From Bog-756 sp963704615 (GTDB lineage: Bacteria > Actinomycetota > Acidimicrobiia > Acidimicrobiales > RAAP-2), in NCBI GenBank assembly GCA_963704615.1, contig OY969923.1, positions 372,001-436,000 of the forward strand: DNA of 64,000 nucleotides. Direction: 5' to 3'. Position 1 is the first letter of the stretch; each line of letters begins with the position of its first letter. Both the position numbers and the translations under genes were made by a program. Below are positions 1 to 7,611 of the stretch, piece after piece. The notes below the pieces were generated by a model. That model saw only the letters and a list, made by a program, of their open reading frames with translations, searched no databases and was not told the origin of the DNA.

Positions 1-80
1 GTGCCAATTCGCTGGACTTCATGGATTGCGATCCTGCTCTTGAGCTGGGAGAACGTTACGGGAACGCACCAGAAAGACGG

Positions 81-122
81 TACGGATCAGAAGGTTGCAG
101 GTTCGAATCCTGCCGAGCGCGC
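81..122 (+). repeat. Left attachment-site-like repeat (tRNA-Arg 3' half)
   Basis: The sequence runs from TACGGATCAGAAGGTTG through a T-arm with GCAGG/CCTGC stem and loop TTCGAAT to CCGAGCGCGC. It matches the anticodon loop (ACG), anticodon 3' arm, T-arm and acceptor 3' strand of a tRNA-Arg. The bases upstream do not fold as the D-arm and acceptor 5' strand, so it is not a complete tRNA. The integrase gene begins 113 nt downstream. Confidence 0.65.
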
Positions 123-185
123 TCTGCCGAGCGCGTGAAAATTCCGGGCGGTCCCTGGTCAGGGGCCTGAATCTGGCGGACGGTC

Positions 186-227
186 AAAGTAGGGATCCAC
201 CGGTGACCCTACTTATGACCCTACTTT
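186..227. promoter_or_regulatory. Three CCCTACTT repeats before the integrase (arm-type sites)
   Basis: TGACCCTACTT occurs twice in direct orientation (204-214 and 216-226), and the inverted form AAAGTAGGG lies at 186-194. Short repeats between a tRNA-derived site and an integrase start are typical arm-type integrase binding sites or autoregulatory sites. The last copy overlaps TACTTT (222-227), a possible -10 element 7 nt before the integrase ATG. Confidence 0.55.
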
Positions 228-234
228 TGGCTCG

Positions 235-1446
235 ATGGGCGCCTGGGGCAAAGGAACGCTACGGCAGAAGCGACCCGGGGGGTTCGAGATCCGGGTGGCC
301 GTGGGTGTCGACCCGGTGTCCGGCCGGACCGTCCAGCGCTCCTTCTGGTTCCACGGAGCACTCGAAGACGCCGAGGAGCGGCGCCGTGAGTTGGCCGCTC
401 AGTTCGCCGAGTACCGGTCCTTCCGGCGGGCCGCACCGTTCCTGACCATCGGGGAGCTGCTCGAGCGGTGGGTGGCTGCCCAGCACGACTGGCGACCATC
501 GACCTGGGTCGGGGTCAAGTCGAACGTCAAGGCCCTCAGCGCTGACCCTATCGCCGGACGGCGGGTGGCCACCCTCCGCCCCGAGGTGGTGCGGGTGACC
601 ATGGCCCGATGGCGGGAGGCCGGCGCCGGGGTGTCGGTGGTCTCCGGCCGCTTCCGGGTGCTGCGCTCCGCTGTCGGTTGGGCCCAGTCCGAATCGATCA
701 TCGACCGGAACCCGCTTCGGGACATGCGGGGCCCGCCACGACCGTGCACCCGAATGCACGTCCCCGAACAGGATGTCCTGGCCCTGCTCCGCATGTCGGA
801 GGTGTTGGTGGGCAAGGCCGAGGCGGCGCTTGACGGTTCGGTGGGCTCGCGGAAAGCACTCCACAAGGCCGAACAGGTCCGACTGCTGACGCGGCTGGCG
901 GCTGACTCCGGTGCTCGTCGGGGCGAGTTGGCAGCGTTGAAGTTCGACGACCTGGACGGCAGGGTGCTCACCATCGAGCGGAGAGTCTCCGGGGAAGAGA
1001 TCGGTCCGACCAAGACCAAACGGATCCGCAGGCTCACCCTCGGTCGGACCACTGTCGACCTGTGGCGGGCCAGCGAAGGAACCTGGAGTCGACGGGCAGA
1101 GAGTGCTCCCTTTGGCGAGTGGGTGTTCTCGCGAGATATCGAGCACCAACGGCGCCTGACCGCCGACGGTATGGGCCACTGGTTCGCAGAACTTTGTGTC
1201 GAGGCCGACCTGGCGGGGGTCAGCCTCCACCGGCTGCGCCACTCTGTGGCCACCTTCCTTGTCGGCCGAGTTGAGCTGCTTCGGGCCCAACACCGGCTTG
1301 GCCATCGCGATCCGTCCACGACGCTGCGGAACTATGCCCATGCCCTTCCATTGGAGGACGGTGAGGTGGCGGACGATATCGACGCCATGCTGGGCGCCAT
1401 TTTGTCGATGAGCAATAGCGTCTCCGGTGGCCCGACCCATCGATGA
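235..1446 (+). CDS. Tyrosine recombinase/phage-type integrase
   Basis: A 403-residue site-specific recombinase predicted to integrate and excise the island at the tRNA-Arg site. The N-terminal 60 residues resemble an arm-type DNA-binding domain, followed by a SAM-like core-binding region. The catalytic domain shows the first Arg in GARRGELAAL (about residue 228), the HxxR box HRLRHS (about 331-336), the second His box GHRDPST and the nucleophile Tyr in RNYAHAL (about 368), so the active site is complete. Length is normal for the family. The ATG at 235 follows the CCCTACTT repeats without a clear Shine-Dalgarno site, so it may be translated from a leaderless or near-leaderless transcript. Confidence 0.93.
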   Translation: MGAWGKGTLRQKRPGGFEIRVAVGVDPVSGRTVQRSFWFHGALEDAEERRRELAAQFAEYRSFRRAAPFLTIGELLERWVAAQHDWRPSTWVGVKSNVKALSADPIAGRRVATLRPEVVRVTMARWREAGAGVSVVSGRFRVLRSAVGWAQSESIIDRNPLRDMRGPPRPCTRMHVPEQDVLALLRMSEVLVGKAEAALDGSVGSRKALHKAEQVRLLTRLAADSGARRGELAALKFDDLDGRVLTIERRVSGEEIGPTKTKRIRRLTLGRTTVDLWRASEGTWSRRAESAPFGEWVFSRDIEHQRRLTADGMGHWFAELCVEADLAGVSLHRLRHSVATFLVGRVELLRAQHRLGHRDPSTTLRNYAHALPLEDGEVADDIDAMLGAILSMSNSVSGGPTHR

Positions 1447-1512
1447 CCCCTGACGATTGAGCTCCGACATCAGCTCCTCGCGTCAGCACTTATTCAGTGA
1501 CAGGCTGAGACG

Positions 1513-2421
1513 ATGGACATCACAAGGGAGCTGGTGATCCGGGAGGCCATGTTCGACGAGCTCGACCGGCGGGTCGCCGCGTCCGGCGACGGCAACCTGT
1601 CGTGGGAGCTCACCGAGCGCTTCTCCTTCTTCGGTGAGGCCATTGCCATGCGTCAAGCCAGGGGTAAGGGAATCAATAAGCCGAGACAACTCGACGCAGC
1701 CCTTTCCATCACCACCGCCTACCGGGGTCCGAACAGCCAACGTCCCTACGAGGACTCGATCGGGGAGGACGGCTATCCCCGCTACAAGTACGAGAGCACC
1801 GACCCCTACCTCTCCACCAACCGGGCCATGAGAGCGGCAATGCATGCCGGGCTGCCGTTGGCCTACTTCCTGGGCGTCCGCAAGGCCGTCTATCGGCCGG
1901 TCTATCCGGTGTACGTCATCGGTGAAGACCCGAACAATCTCGAGTTCGCCCTCTCGTTCGCCCGTCACGACGTAGGGATCGATCTGGGCGCTCTGACCGC
2001 ACCGGAGAAGGTCTACGCCGCCCGGATGACCCGACAGCGTCTCCACCAGCCGGTCTTCCGGGAGCAGGTGCTCAACGCGTACCGCTGTCATTGCGCAGTG
2101 TGCCGGCTGCGACATCCTGAGCTGCTCGATGCCGCCCACATCATCGGCGATGCCGAACAGGGCGGCGATCCGGTCGTCCCCAATGGACTAGCCCTGTGCA
2201 AGATTCACCACGCGGCCTTCGACCGGAGCTTCCTCGGTATTACTCCCGGACTCGAGGTCCAGATCAACAGCAAGTTGCTCCAGGAGGTGGACGGCCCGAT
2301 GCTCAAGCACGGCCTCCAGGAGATGCACGGCTCGATCATCGACGTTCCCCGGAACGCAACGGCCCGTCCTGATCCCGAGCGCCTCGAGATCCGCTACGAA
2401 CAGTTCAAAGCAGCGAGCTGA
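1513..2421 (+). CDS. HNH endonuclease (predicted modified-DNA or foreign-DNA nuclease)
   Basis: A 302-residue protein with a C-terminal HNH nuclease. Zinc-binding CxxC (CAVC, about residue 198) is followed by DAAHI, NGLALCKIHHAAFD and LGI, the usual layout of restriction-associated HNH domains. The N-terminal 170 residues have no motif I can name, but the stretch around PLAYFLGVRK and YPVYVIG resembles DNA-recognition domains found fused to HNH in stand-alone restriction enzymes. It sits directly before a second HNH gene of a different class, which suggests a small restriction locus. No partner methyltransferase is nearby, which fits a type IV-like enzyme. That functional reading is inference. 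Confidence 0.8.
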   Translation: MDITRELVIREAMFDELDRRVAASGDGNLSWELTERFSFFGEAIAMRQARGKGINKPRQLDAALSITTAYRGPNSQRPYEDSIGEDGYPRYKYESTDPYLSTNRAMRAAMHAGLPLAYFLGVRKAVYRPVYPVYVIGEDPNNLEFALSFARHDVGIDLGALTAPEKVYAARMTRQRLHQPVFREQVLNAYRCHCAVCRLRHPELLDAAHIIGDAEQGGDPVVPNGLALCKIHHAAFDRSFLGITPGLEVQINSKLLQEVDGPMLKHGLQEMHGSIIDVPRNATARPDPERLEIRYEQFKAAS

Positions 2422-2426
2422 CTCGG

Positions 2427-3342
2427 GTGCCTGACAGCCACGAGTGGGTTCGACGGGTGACCAGTCTTCGCCAGTGGCAACAGGCTGGGGAGCGGGCACC
2501 CCACGCCCCTCCTGCTGCTCTATGCCATCGGCCGCTGGCAGCGGACCGGCTCATCATCGTTGGCATTTGTCGATGCCAAGTCGGATCTGACTCGATTGCT
2601 GGTGGAGTTCGGTCCTCCCCGTCCTCCAAAGCCAAGCTATCCGTTCCACCATTTGGAGAACGACGAGGGCCTATGGACGGTACACACCAACAGCGGCGTC
2701 GGCAGCCCAGGATCCGGCATCGGACAGCTCGTGGAGTCGGGCGCCATCGGGTCGCTGACCGCAGAGTTCACCGCAGCCCTCTCTGATCCGCAGACCCTCG
2801 GGAGAGTCGTTCGGGCCCTACTCGACACTAACTTCCCCGAGACCATTCAGCAGGACATCTTGGACACGGTCGGAATCGACCTCGACGGAGCAGTGGTTGG
2901 CGTAGTCGGAAATGAAGGGTCCAAGGAGAGGAGGCGCGACCCGGCATTTCGAAAGGAGGTGCTGCTGGCCTACGAATACCGGTGTGCGGTCTGCGGGTAC
3001 GACGGTCAGCTCATGCGGGAGACGGTGGGGATCGAAGCCGCCCACATCCGTTGGTGGGCCGCCCAGGGCCCGTACGAGGTGTCCAACGCACTCGCCCTCT
3101 GCTCGCTCCACCACAAGCTGCTCGACCGGGGTGTCATCGGGATCACGGCTGACTTCACCGTCAACGTCTCCCAGCACTTCAGGGGTCGCAGTCCCGCCGC
3201 GGACACGCTGGTTCTCGCCCATGCCGGGAGGCCACTGGTCGTTCCGCAGTCCGGTCAGCCACAACCTGACCCGAGTCACATCTCGTGGCATACGAAGGAG
3301 GTCTTTCGGTCACCGGAGCGGGCGGTGGCCGTCAGCTCTTGA
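2427..3342 (+). pseudogene. Sulfur-binding-domain/HNH restriction nuclease, frameshifted
   Basis: Two overlapping frames together encode one family member. The first starts at GTG 2427 and reads a typical N-terminus ending GERAPH; the second resumes as TPLLLLYAIGRWQ and continues to the stop at 3342. Members of the phosphorothioate-DNA-binding ScoMcrA-like family usually read APHKPLLLLYA without a break. Adding AC after 2504 would restore APHTPLLLLYA exactly, so a 2-nt deletion is the simplest explanation. Downstream are the FHHLENDEGLWTV signature of the sulfur-binding domain and an intact HNH domain (CAVCGYDG, EAAHIRWW, CSLHHKLLD). A TTG at 2560 could in principle start a shortened protein. 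Sequencing error is not excluded. Confidence 0.75.
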
Positions 3343-3476
3343 GTGAGGCGTGCGCCCCACTTCGTCCATCTGAACTGAGTCCGCAGCAGCTTCCATCTGT
3401 CCCTGAGCCTTCCCGGCGGCCCGTGGAATTCGGGGTTCGTGCCCGCCCGAACCCCGACGTTTGGGATCTGGGCGGC

Positions 3477-3509
3477 TTGTCTCGGACGCTGGGACGCTAT
3501 ACTCTATTC
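3477..3509 (+). promoter_or_regulatory. Leaderless promoter for the AbiEi-like gene
   Basis: TATACT at 3498-3503 lies exactly 6 nt before GTG 3510, and a weak TTGTCT (3477-3482) stands 15 nt upstream of the -10 element. The spacing places the transcription start on the first base of the start codon. This decides the start against an upstream in-frame codon at 3285, which would overlap the preceding gene by 58 nt. Confidence 0.6.
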
Positions 3510-4457
3510 GTGGCACCACGAACAGCGAACATTCAGGGCCTGGCCGAGGCGCTCGATCAGGCCGGTATCTCCCCAGTTGAGTGCAATGGCGACAAGGTTG
3601 AGATCGCCGGGCTGTCTTTTGCCGTCAACAGTTTGAAGGCGGTGCGCGAAAGTGACGCACGCCTCCTTGCGCACCAGCACGAGGGAAGCAAGGGAGTGGC
3701 GACGATCATCGTCGCTGACCGGATTTCGACAGCGGCGAGAGAGGAGCTGAGCCGGGTCGGTCTGGCGTGGTTCGACCGAAGGGGGCACCTCTGGGTCAGG
3801 GCCCCCGGCCTCTTCGTGAACGCCGAAGTGTCTTCAGGATCGGTGATGCCGTCCCGAAGAGTCGTGAGCGTATTCAGAGGCACAGGCCTTGATGTGGCCC
3901 TGGCACTACTGGTGCATCCCAGTGAGCCCCAGGGTGTGCATGCCGTTGCCCGGCAGATCGATCGTTCCCCGGGCCGGGTGTCCGAGATCCTGTCTGAGCT
4001 CCGGAGCCAGGGAGTGGTGGGTTCAGACAACCGGCCGTTCGTGCCCGAGTTGTTCTGGGCCGTAGCCGAAGAGTGGAAGCCTCGCTGGCATCCGATGCCG
4101 CAGGCTCCGCCCCCCGAGCCGCCCGAGCGGTTCCGGCTGAGTGGGACCCTCGGTGCCGTCTCCCTCGGTGCACCGCTAGCCGCCGGACCGGCAGGAGGGT
4201 GGCCCAGGCTCTATGTGGCCGACGACACTGACCTAGCCACAGTGGTCGGTGCCTACGGCGCTCCGTCCGGCTGGACGGGATCAGAGATCGCGGTGTGTCC
4301 GTCCCGGTGTGGGTTCACCCTGCCCTCGACGATGAGCCGGGACGGCTTCCTCGTAGCCAACGGCCTGATCATCGCCCTCGACCTTGCCCAGGACCGGGCT
4401 CGCGGGAGGGAGATACTCGACGGCTGGAACCCTCAGGAGACTGCCCGTGTCTGGTGA
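3510..4457 (+). CDS. AbiEi-like antitoxin/transcriptional regulator
   Basis: A 315-residue protein read from GTG 3510. The central region (about residues 122-180) looks like a winged helix: an ALALLVHPSEPQGVHAVARQ stretch, then RSPGRVSEILSELRSQGVV. The C-terminal domain (LYVADDTDLATVVGAYG onward) resembles type IV AbiEi-family antitoxins of actinobacteria. The stop codon overlaps the GTG start of the following nucleotidyltransferase gene by 11 nt, the arrangement expected of an AbiE antitoxin-toxin operon. Its role would be to repress the operon and counter the toxin. The family assignment rests on domain layout and context rather than a single diagnostic motif. Confidence 0.65.
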   Translation: MAPRTANIQGLAEALDQAGISPVECNGDKVEIAGLSFAVNSLKAVRESDARLLAHQHEGSKGVATIIVADRISTAAREELSRVGLAWFDRRGHLWVRAPGLFVNAEVSSGSVMPSRRVVSVFRGTGLDVALALLVHPSEPQGVHAVARQIDRSPGRVSEILSELRSQGVVGSDNRPFVPELFWAVAEEWKPRWHPMPQAPPPEPPERFRLSGTLGAVSLGAPLAAGPAGGWPRLYVADDTDLATVVGAYGAPSGWTGSEIAVCPSRCGFTLPSTMSRDGFLVANGLIIALDLAQDRARGREILDGWNPQETARVW

Positions 4458-5227
4458 ACTCCGTCTGGCGAACTCCGGAGTGGCACCGCTGGTGGTATCT
4501 CTCGCCGCCTTGGCCGAGGCCGTGCCGATCGGAGAGTTCGCCGTGATCGGTGGTTTGGCCGTTCTTGCCCGGCTCCAGGGGGGCTCATCGGGTCACCTAC
4601 GACCTCGACACCGTTGCTACGCAGCATGGTGACGAGCTGACCGCCGTTGAGACGGTCATCAGCACCGATGGCGTCGATGGGCTTCTCCTCGGCACGAAGA
4701 TCGACCGCATCGCCGTTGGAGACGTGCCGGCGAGCGACATCCCGGCGGAACTCCTGCCGGAGGGGGAGGCAGACCGTATCTTCGTATTGGCCCATCGTTG
4801 GGCCCTCGACACGGCCGAGGACCTCACGCTCATTGCCGAAGAAAGTGGAGAGGTGGTGGCCGAGGTTCGGTGCCGAATTGCCACCCCAGGAAGTCTGGTG
4901 GCCATGAAGCTGCAGTCCGCTCCGAAACGCCGAGCGGCGCGAGCGGAGAAAGCCGGAGGGGACTATCTCGATCTGTTCCGCCTGACCTCCCACCCGGACA
5001 TGACTCGAACCATCGCCGAGGCCTTGCGCCAGGCTCCTCACGACCTCGGATCGTGGTGTCAAGAGGAGATCGAACGGTGCATGGTCGATGAGGCCGACCG
5101 GACGGTGGGAACCATTGTCCGGTCCGGGGTGGGGGAATCGAACACTCCGAGTGTGGATCAGATGCGGCGCACGGGGCAGTCCCTCGGAGACTGGCTACTG
5201 GGGCAGGGCTCAGCGCCTCCCCTCTGA
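4447..5227 (+). pseudogene. AbiEii-like nucleotidyltransferase toxin, frameshifted in a G6 tract
   Basis: The first frame starts at GTG 4447 inside the end of the antitoxin gene and reads through FAVIGGLAVLARLQG. The second frame continues AHRVTYDLDTVATQHGDEL to the stop at 5227. Removing one G from the six Gs at 4578-4583 joins them into GGLAVLARLQGAHRVTYDLD, the glycine turn and DLD metal site of MNT/AbiEii nucleotidyltransferases. The restored protein would be about 259 residues. A later KLQSAPKRRAARAEKAGGDYLDLFRL region matches the conserved K...D.LDLF part of the fold. An assembly error, a true null mutation or homopolymer phase variation could each explain the shift. Confidence 0.75.
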
Positions 5228-5578
5228 CATGAAGGGGTCACCGGGTTCAGCGCCAGCCAAAGCACTTGCGATCCGGTCAAGGTGCCGCGCCCAAAGTTGC
5301 GGATAGAACGCGGCATCATCCGCACGTAGGCCGGAGAATTGCACCCTCACATTTGTGCCGTCACCCGTCGGGGTGAGCGTGATCTCAATAAATGCAGGTG
5401 GTGCCGCCGCTTTGGCGGTTCCTTGACGGTCCCATCTGAGCAGCATGCGGTGCGGGGGATCTACTTCGATGTAGCGGCCAGCGATTGTCATCCCGTCGAG
5501 GTCGAGGTGGAACGTCTCCCCCACGCGAGGAGCTGTCACGAAGCTCCGTTCATCTTGTCGAGGCTGGACCACGTCCAA
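5210..5578 (-). pseudogene. SRPBCC/AHSA1-domain protein, N-terminally truncated
   Basis: About 120 residues matching the C-terminal two thirds of an Activator-of-Hsp90-ATPase-1-like (SRPBCC) domain: GETFHLDLDGMTIAGRYIEV, HRMLLRW, a TPTGDGTNVRVQFSGL strand and the long C-terminal helix. The usual first 40-45 residues, with the entrance helix and WFT/WW motif, are missing and not found in the 190 nt upstream in any frame. The only start is a TTG. Its end overlaps the end of the convergent toxin gene by 18 nt. I read it as a gene remnant. A functional short version is less likely. Confidence 0.55.
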
Positions 5579-5768
5579 GAGCCACGATTAGTCAGGATCG
5601 GCGGGGTGGGCTGACGGAAATCCAGACCTGAGCAACTCACTGGCAGCGACGAGGTGTCCCGAATCCCGAATGGCAGCGGGCCTGCAGGAGCATCGCTTGG
5701 ATGCACGTGCGTCGTCCAAGGGCCTTGAGCGGACCTCAGCGACGGATGTGAACGAACCCGGCTTGGGC

Positions 5769-6374
5769 TCATCTGCCGATGATGAGGGCGAGAAGAGTAT
5801 TGATGGCAGTCTCGAACGCACGGGGACTCTGCTGTACCTGGGCAAGTACAAGTCCCCCTTGGAGCGTGGCGAGCAACGTAGTGGCGAGGTCGTCCGGGTC
5901 GATGTCCGACGAAAGCTTCCCGTCGGCATGAAGGGATCTCAGCCCATCGCCGATGGCGGCTGCCCACTGATCGAACCCCGTCGCGATGAGCGCTCGGGCC
6001 TCGGGGTCACTCTCGGCGAGTTGACCAACGAGCGAGCCAAGTTGGCAGCCCCCCCTTCCTTTGGTGCGCTTCGCTGCGGTGATCACCATGTTCCGCCAGG
6101 CTTCGACTCCGTTCACGCTGCTGAACGCGTGACGCTGGCGATTGACGATGGTCTCGGCCTGGTAATCGATGACCGCCTGCACGAGGTCGTCCTTGTCGGG
6201 AAAGTAGTGGTACATCTGCGATCCGCTGACTTCCGCCGCCGCCCTGACGTCTTCCAATGTCGTGCCCGCCACTCCACGCTCATGGATCAGGGCGGCGGCG
6301 TTCTCCACTATTCGTGCCCGGGTGCGCGCTCCCTTGGGTGTGAGCTTCGGCCGGTCACTCGTTTCGTTGACCAT
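5769..6374 (-). CDS. TetR/AcrR-family transcriptional repressor
   Basis: A 201-residue regulator. The N-terminal HTH (residues about 15-60) has the standard TRARIVENAA, GTTLEDVRAAAEVSGSQMYHYFPDKDDL pattern. The C-terminal half contains RGGCQLGSLVGQLAE, resembling TetR members that sense small electrophiles or lipids. The gene is divergent from an SDR-DUF1330-SDR operon with 95 nt between starts. The shared intergenic region holds an 18-nt inverted repeat covering the -35 elements of both promoters, so the protein probably represses itself and the operon. Its ATG lies 6 nt after a TAGCAT -10 element, so the mRNA should be leaderless. Confidence 0.92.
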   Translation of the reverse strand: MVNETSDRPKLTPKGARTRARIVENAAALIHERGVAGTTLEDVRAAAEVSGSQMYHYFPDKDDLVQAVIDYQAETIVNRQRHAFSSVNGVEAWRNMVITAAKRTKGRGGCQLGSLVGQLAESDPEARALIATGFDQWAAAIGDGLRSLHADGKLSSDIDPDDLATTLLATLQGGLVLAQVQQSPRAFETAINTLLALIIGR

Positions 6375-6380
6375 GCTGCA

Positions 6381-6430
6381 ATGCTAACAAAGATTCTGGG
6401 TTTGACAACCCAGTCCTCTTCAGTCATAGT
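6381..6430. promoter_or_regulatory. Divergent overlapping promoters with TetR operator
   Basis: The palindrome CTGGGTTTGACAACCCAG (6396-6413; 7-bp arms, 4-nt centre) contains the rightward -35 TTGACA (6402-6407), which pairs with CATAGT (6425-6430) at 17-bp spacing to drive the SDR operon. On the minus strand TTGTCA (6408-6403) and TAGCAT (6386-6381) are separated by 16 bp, and the TetR ATG lies 6 nt further on. Binding at the palindrome would block both -35 boxes. Confidence 0.8.
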
Positions 6431-6469
6431 GGGTCGTGCCACCCATTTTGACGAGAGGAAACCCGACGC

Positions 6470-7219
6470 ATGACTGATCTGAGCGGCAAGACAGCACTGG
6501 TTACGGGCTCGACGAGCGGAATCGGCAAGTCCACGGGCACCGCCCTGGCCGCCCGTGGCGCTCACGTACTGATCGTCGGGCGCAACGAACAACGAGCCAA
6601 GGACGTGGTCGCCGAGATCGAAGGCAACGGAGGCAGCGCGACGTTCTTGCTCACTTCCTTGAGCGATCTGAAGTCGGCACAGGACCTGGTCGAGTGGGCC
6701 ACTGATGCCGGTGGCGGTCACGTCGACATCCTCATCAACAACGCTGGTGTCGCGTTGCTCGGACCGAGCAACGCAGCCACCGAGGCTCAGTTCGACGAGA
6801 CCTTTGCACTGAACGTCAAGGTTCCGTTCTTCCTTGTCGCGTCACTGGCGCCAGCCATGGCCGAACGCGGATGGGGTTCGATCGTCAACGTCTCCACCAT
6901 GGTCGCGAGCTTTGGACAGGCCGGCATGGCCATGTACGGAGCCAGCCGAGCGGCTCTCGAGCTGCTGACGAAGACCTGGGCAGCCGAATACGGCCCGAGT
7001 GGTGTTCGAGTGAACGCCGTTGCCCCCGGCCCGACGCGCACCCGCATGATGGAAGCGGTCCCCGAGGACATGGTGAAGCAGCTCGCTGCGCTCGCACCAG
7101 CAGGTCGCGTCGCCGAGCCAGAGGAGCTCGCTTCCGCAATCGTCTTTCTTGCCAGTGACGACGCCAGCTTCGTCCATGGCGTCACTCTTGCCGTCGATGG
7201 AGGCCGAGTCGCCACGTGA
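6470..7219 (+). CDS. Short-chain dehydrogenase/reductase with YxxxR variant
   Basis: A 249-residue classical SDR with the TGSTSGIG cofactor-binding glycine motif, NNAG, the catalytic Ser in NVSTMVAS, and a Rossmann fold ending VDGG. The active-site box reads YGASR, with Arg in place of the near-invariant Lys. That could weaken proton relay or mark altered chemistry. GAGAGGA precedes the ATG at 6470. It is the first gene of a TetR-controlled operon with a DUF1330 gene and a second, also atypical, SDR. Substrate unknown. Confidence 0.9.
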   Translation: MTDLSGKTALVTGSTSGIGKSTGTALAARGAHVLIVGRNEQRAKDVVAEIEGNGGSATFLLTSLSDLKSAQDLVEWATDAGGGHVDILINNAGVALLGPSNAATEAQFDETFALNVKVPFFLVASLAPAMAERGWGSIVNVSTMVASFGQAGMAMYGASRAALELLTKTWAAEYGPSGVRVNAVAPGPTRTRMMEAVPEDMVKQLAALAPAGRVAEPEELASAIVFLASDDASFVHGVTLAVDGGRVAT

Positions 7220-7290
7220 TCGTCGGCAGTGACGTGTTGAGAGCGAAGACCCAGGAAGCCAACGACAACTACCAATCAGGAAGTATCCAC

Positions 7291-7611
7291 ATGAGTGCCT
7301 ATGTAATTGTCGAATTCGCAGTCAAGGACCCAGATGTCTACCGTGACAAGTACGCCCCCATTGCTGGGCAGACAGCCAAGAAGCACGGAGGTGAGGTAAT
7401 CGCCGCCGGTAACTCGGAAGCCCTGTACGGCAATGGCTCGCTCACTTCAGGAGCACTTGTGCGGTTTGCCGACCGTGAGAAGGCTCTCGGGTGGTACAAC
7501 TCGCCTGAGTATCAACAGCTGATCGAAGTCCGAGGTATCGCGATGGACGTCCGTTTCAGCTTGCTCGACGGCATCCCACCGTCCACAGAGGGTGAGAGGG
7601 AATCAGTGTGA
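7291..7611 (+). CDS. DUF1330 family protein (dimeric alpha-beta barrel)
   Basis: A 106-residue protein from ATG 7291, preceded by CAGGAAG. It carries the DUF1330 pattern: VEFAVKDPDVYRDKY, GGEVIAAG, then RFADREKALGWYNSPEYQ, with a C-terminal strand. DUF1330 proteins are small ferredoxin-like barrels of unknown function often found beside oxidoreductases. An upstream in-frame start at 7216 would overlap the preceding stop codon and has no ribosome-binding site, so 7291 is preferred. The stop overlaps the GTG of the next SDR by 4 nt, showing translational coupling. Confidence 0.85.
   Translation: MSAYVIVEFAVKDPDVYRDKYAPIAGQTAKKHGGEVIAAGNSEALYGNGSLTSGALVRFADREKALGWYNSPEYQQLIEVRGIAMDVRFSLLDGIPPSTEGERESV

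Noticed and set aside
40..122. Complete tRNA-Arg gene at the left edge
   Set aside because: Only the anticodon-loop-to-3' half matches. The bases before 81 cannot form the acceptor 5' strand or D-arm.
259..1470. Full-length frame antisense to the integrase
   Set aside because: It has the same length as the integrase and no domain, while the sense strand has a complete recombinase active site.
3285..3509. Longer N-terminus for the AbiEi-like protein
   Set aside because: It would overlap the nuclease gene and read through a promoter that ends 6 nt before GTG 3510.
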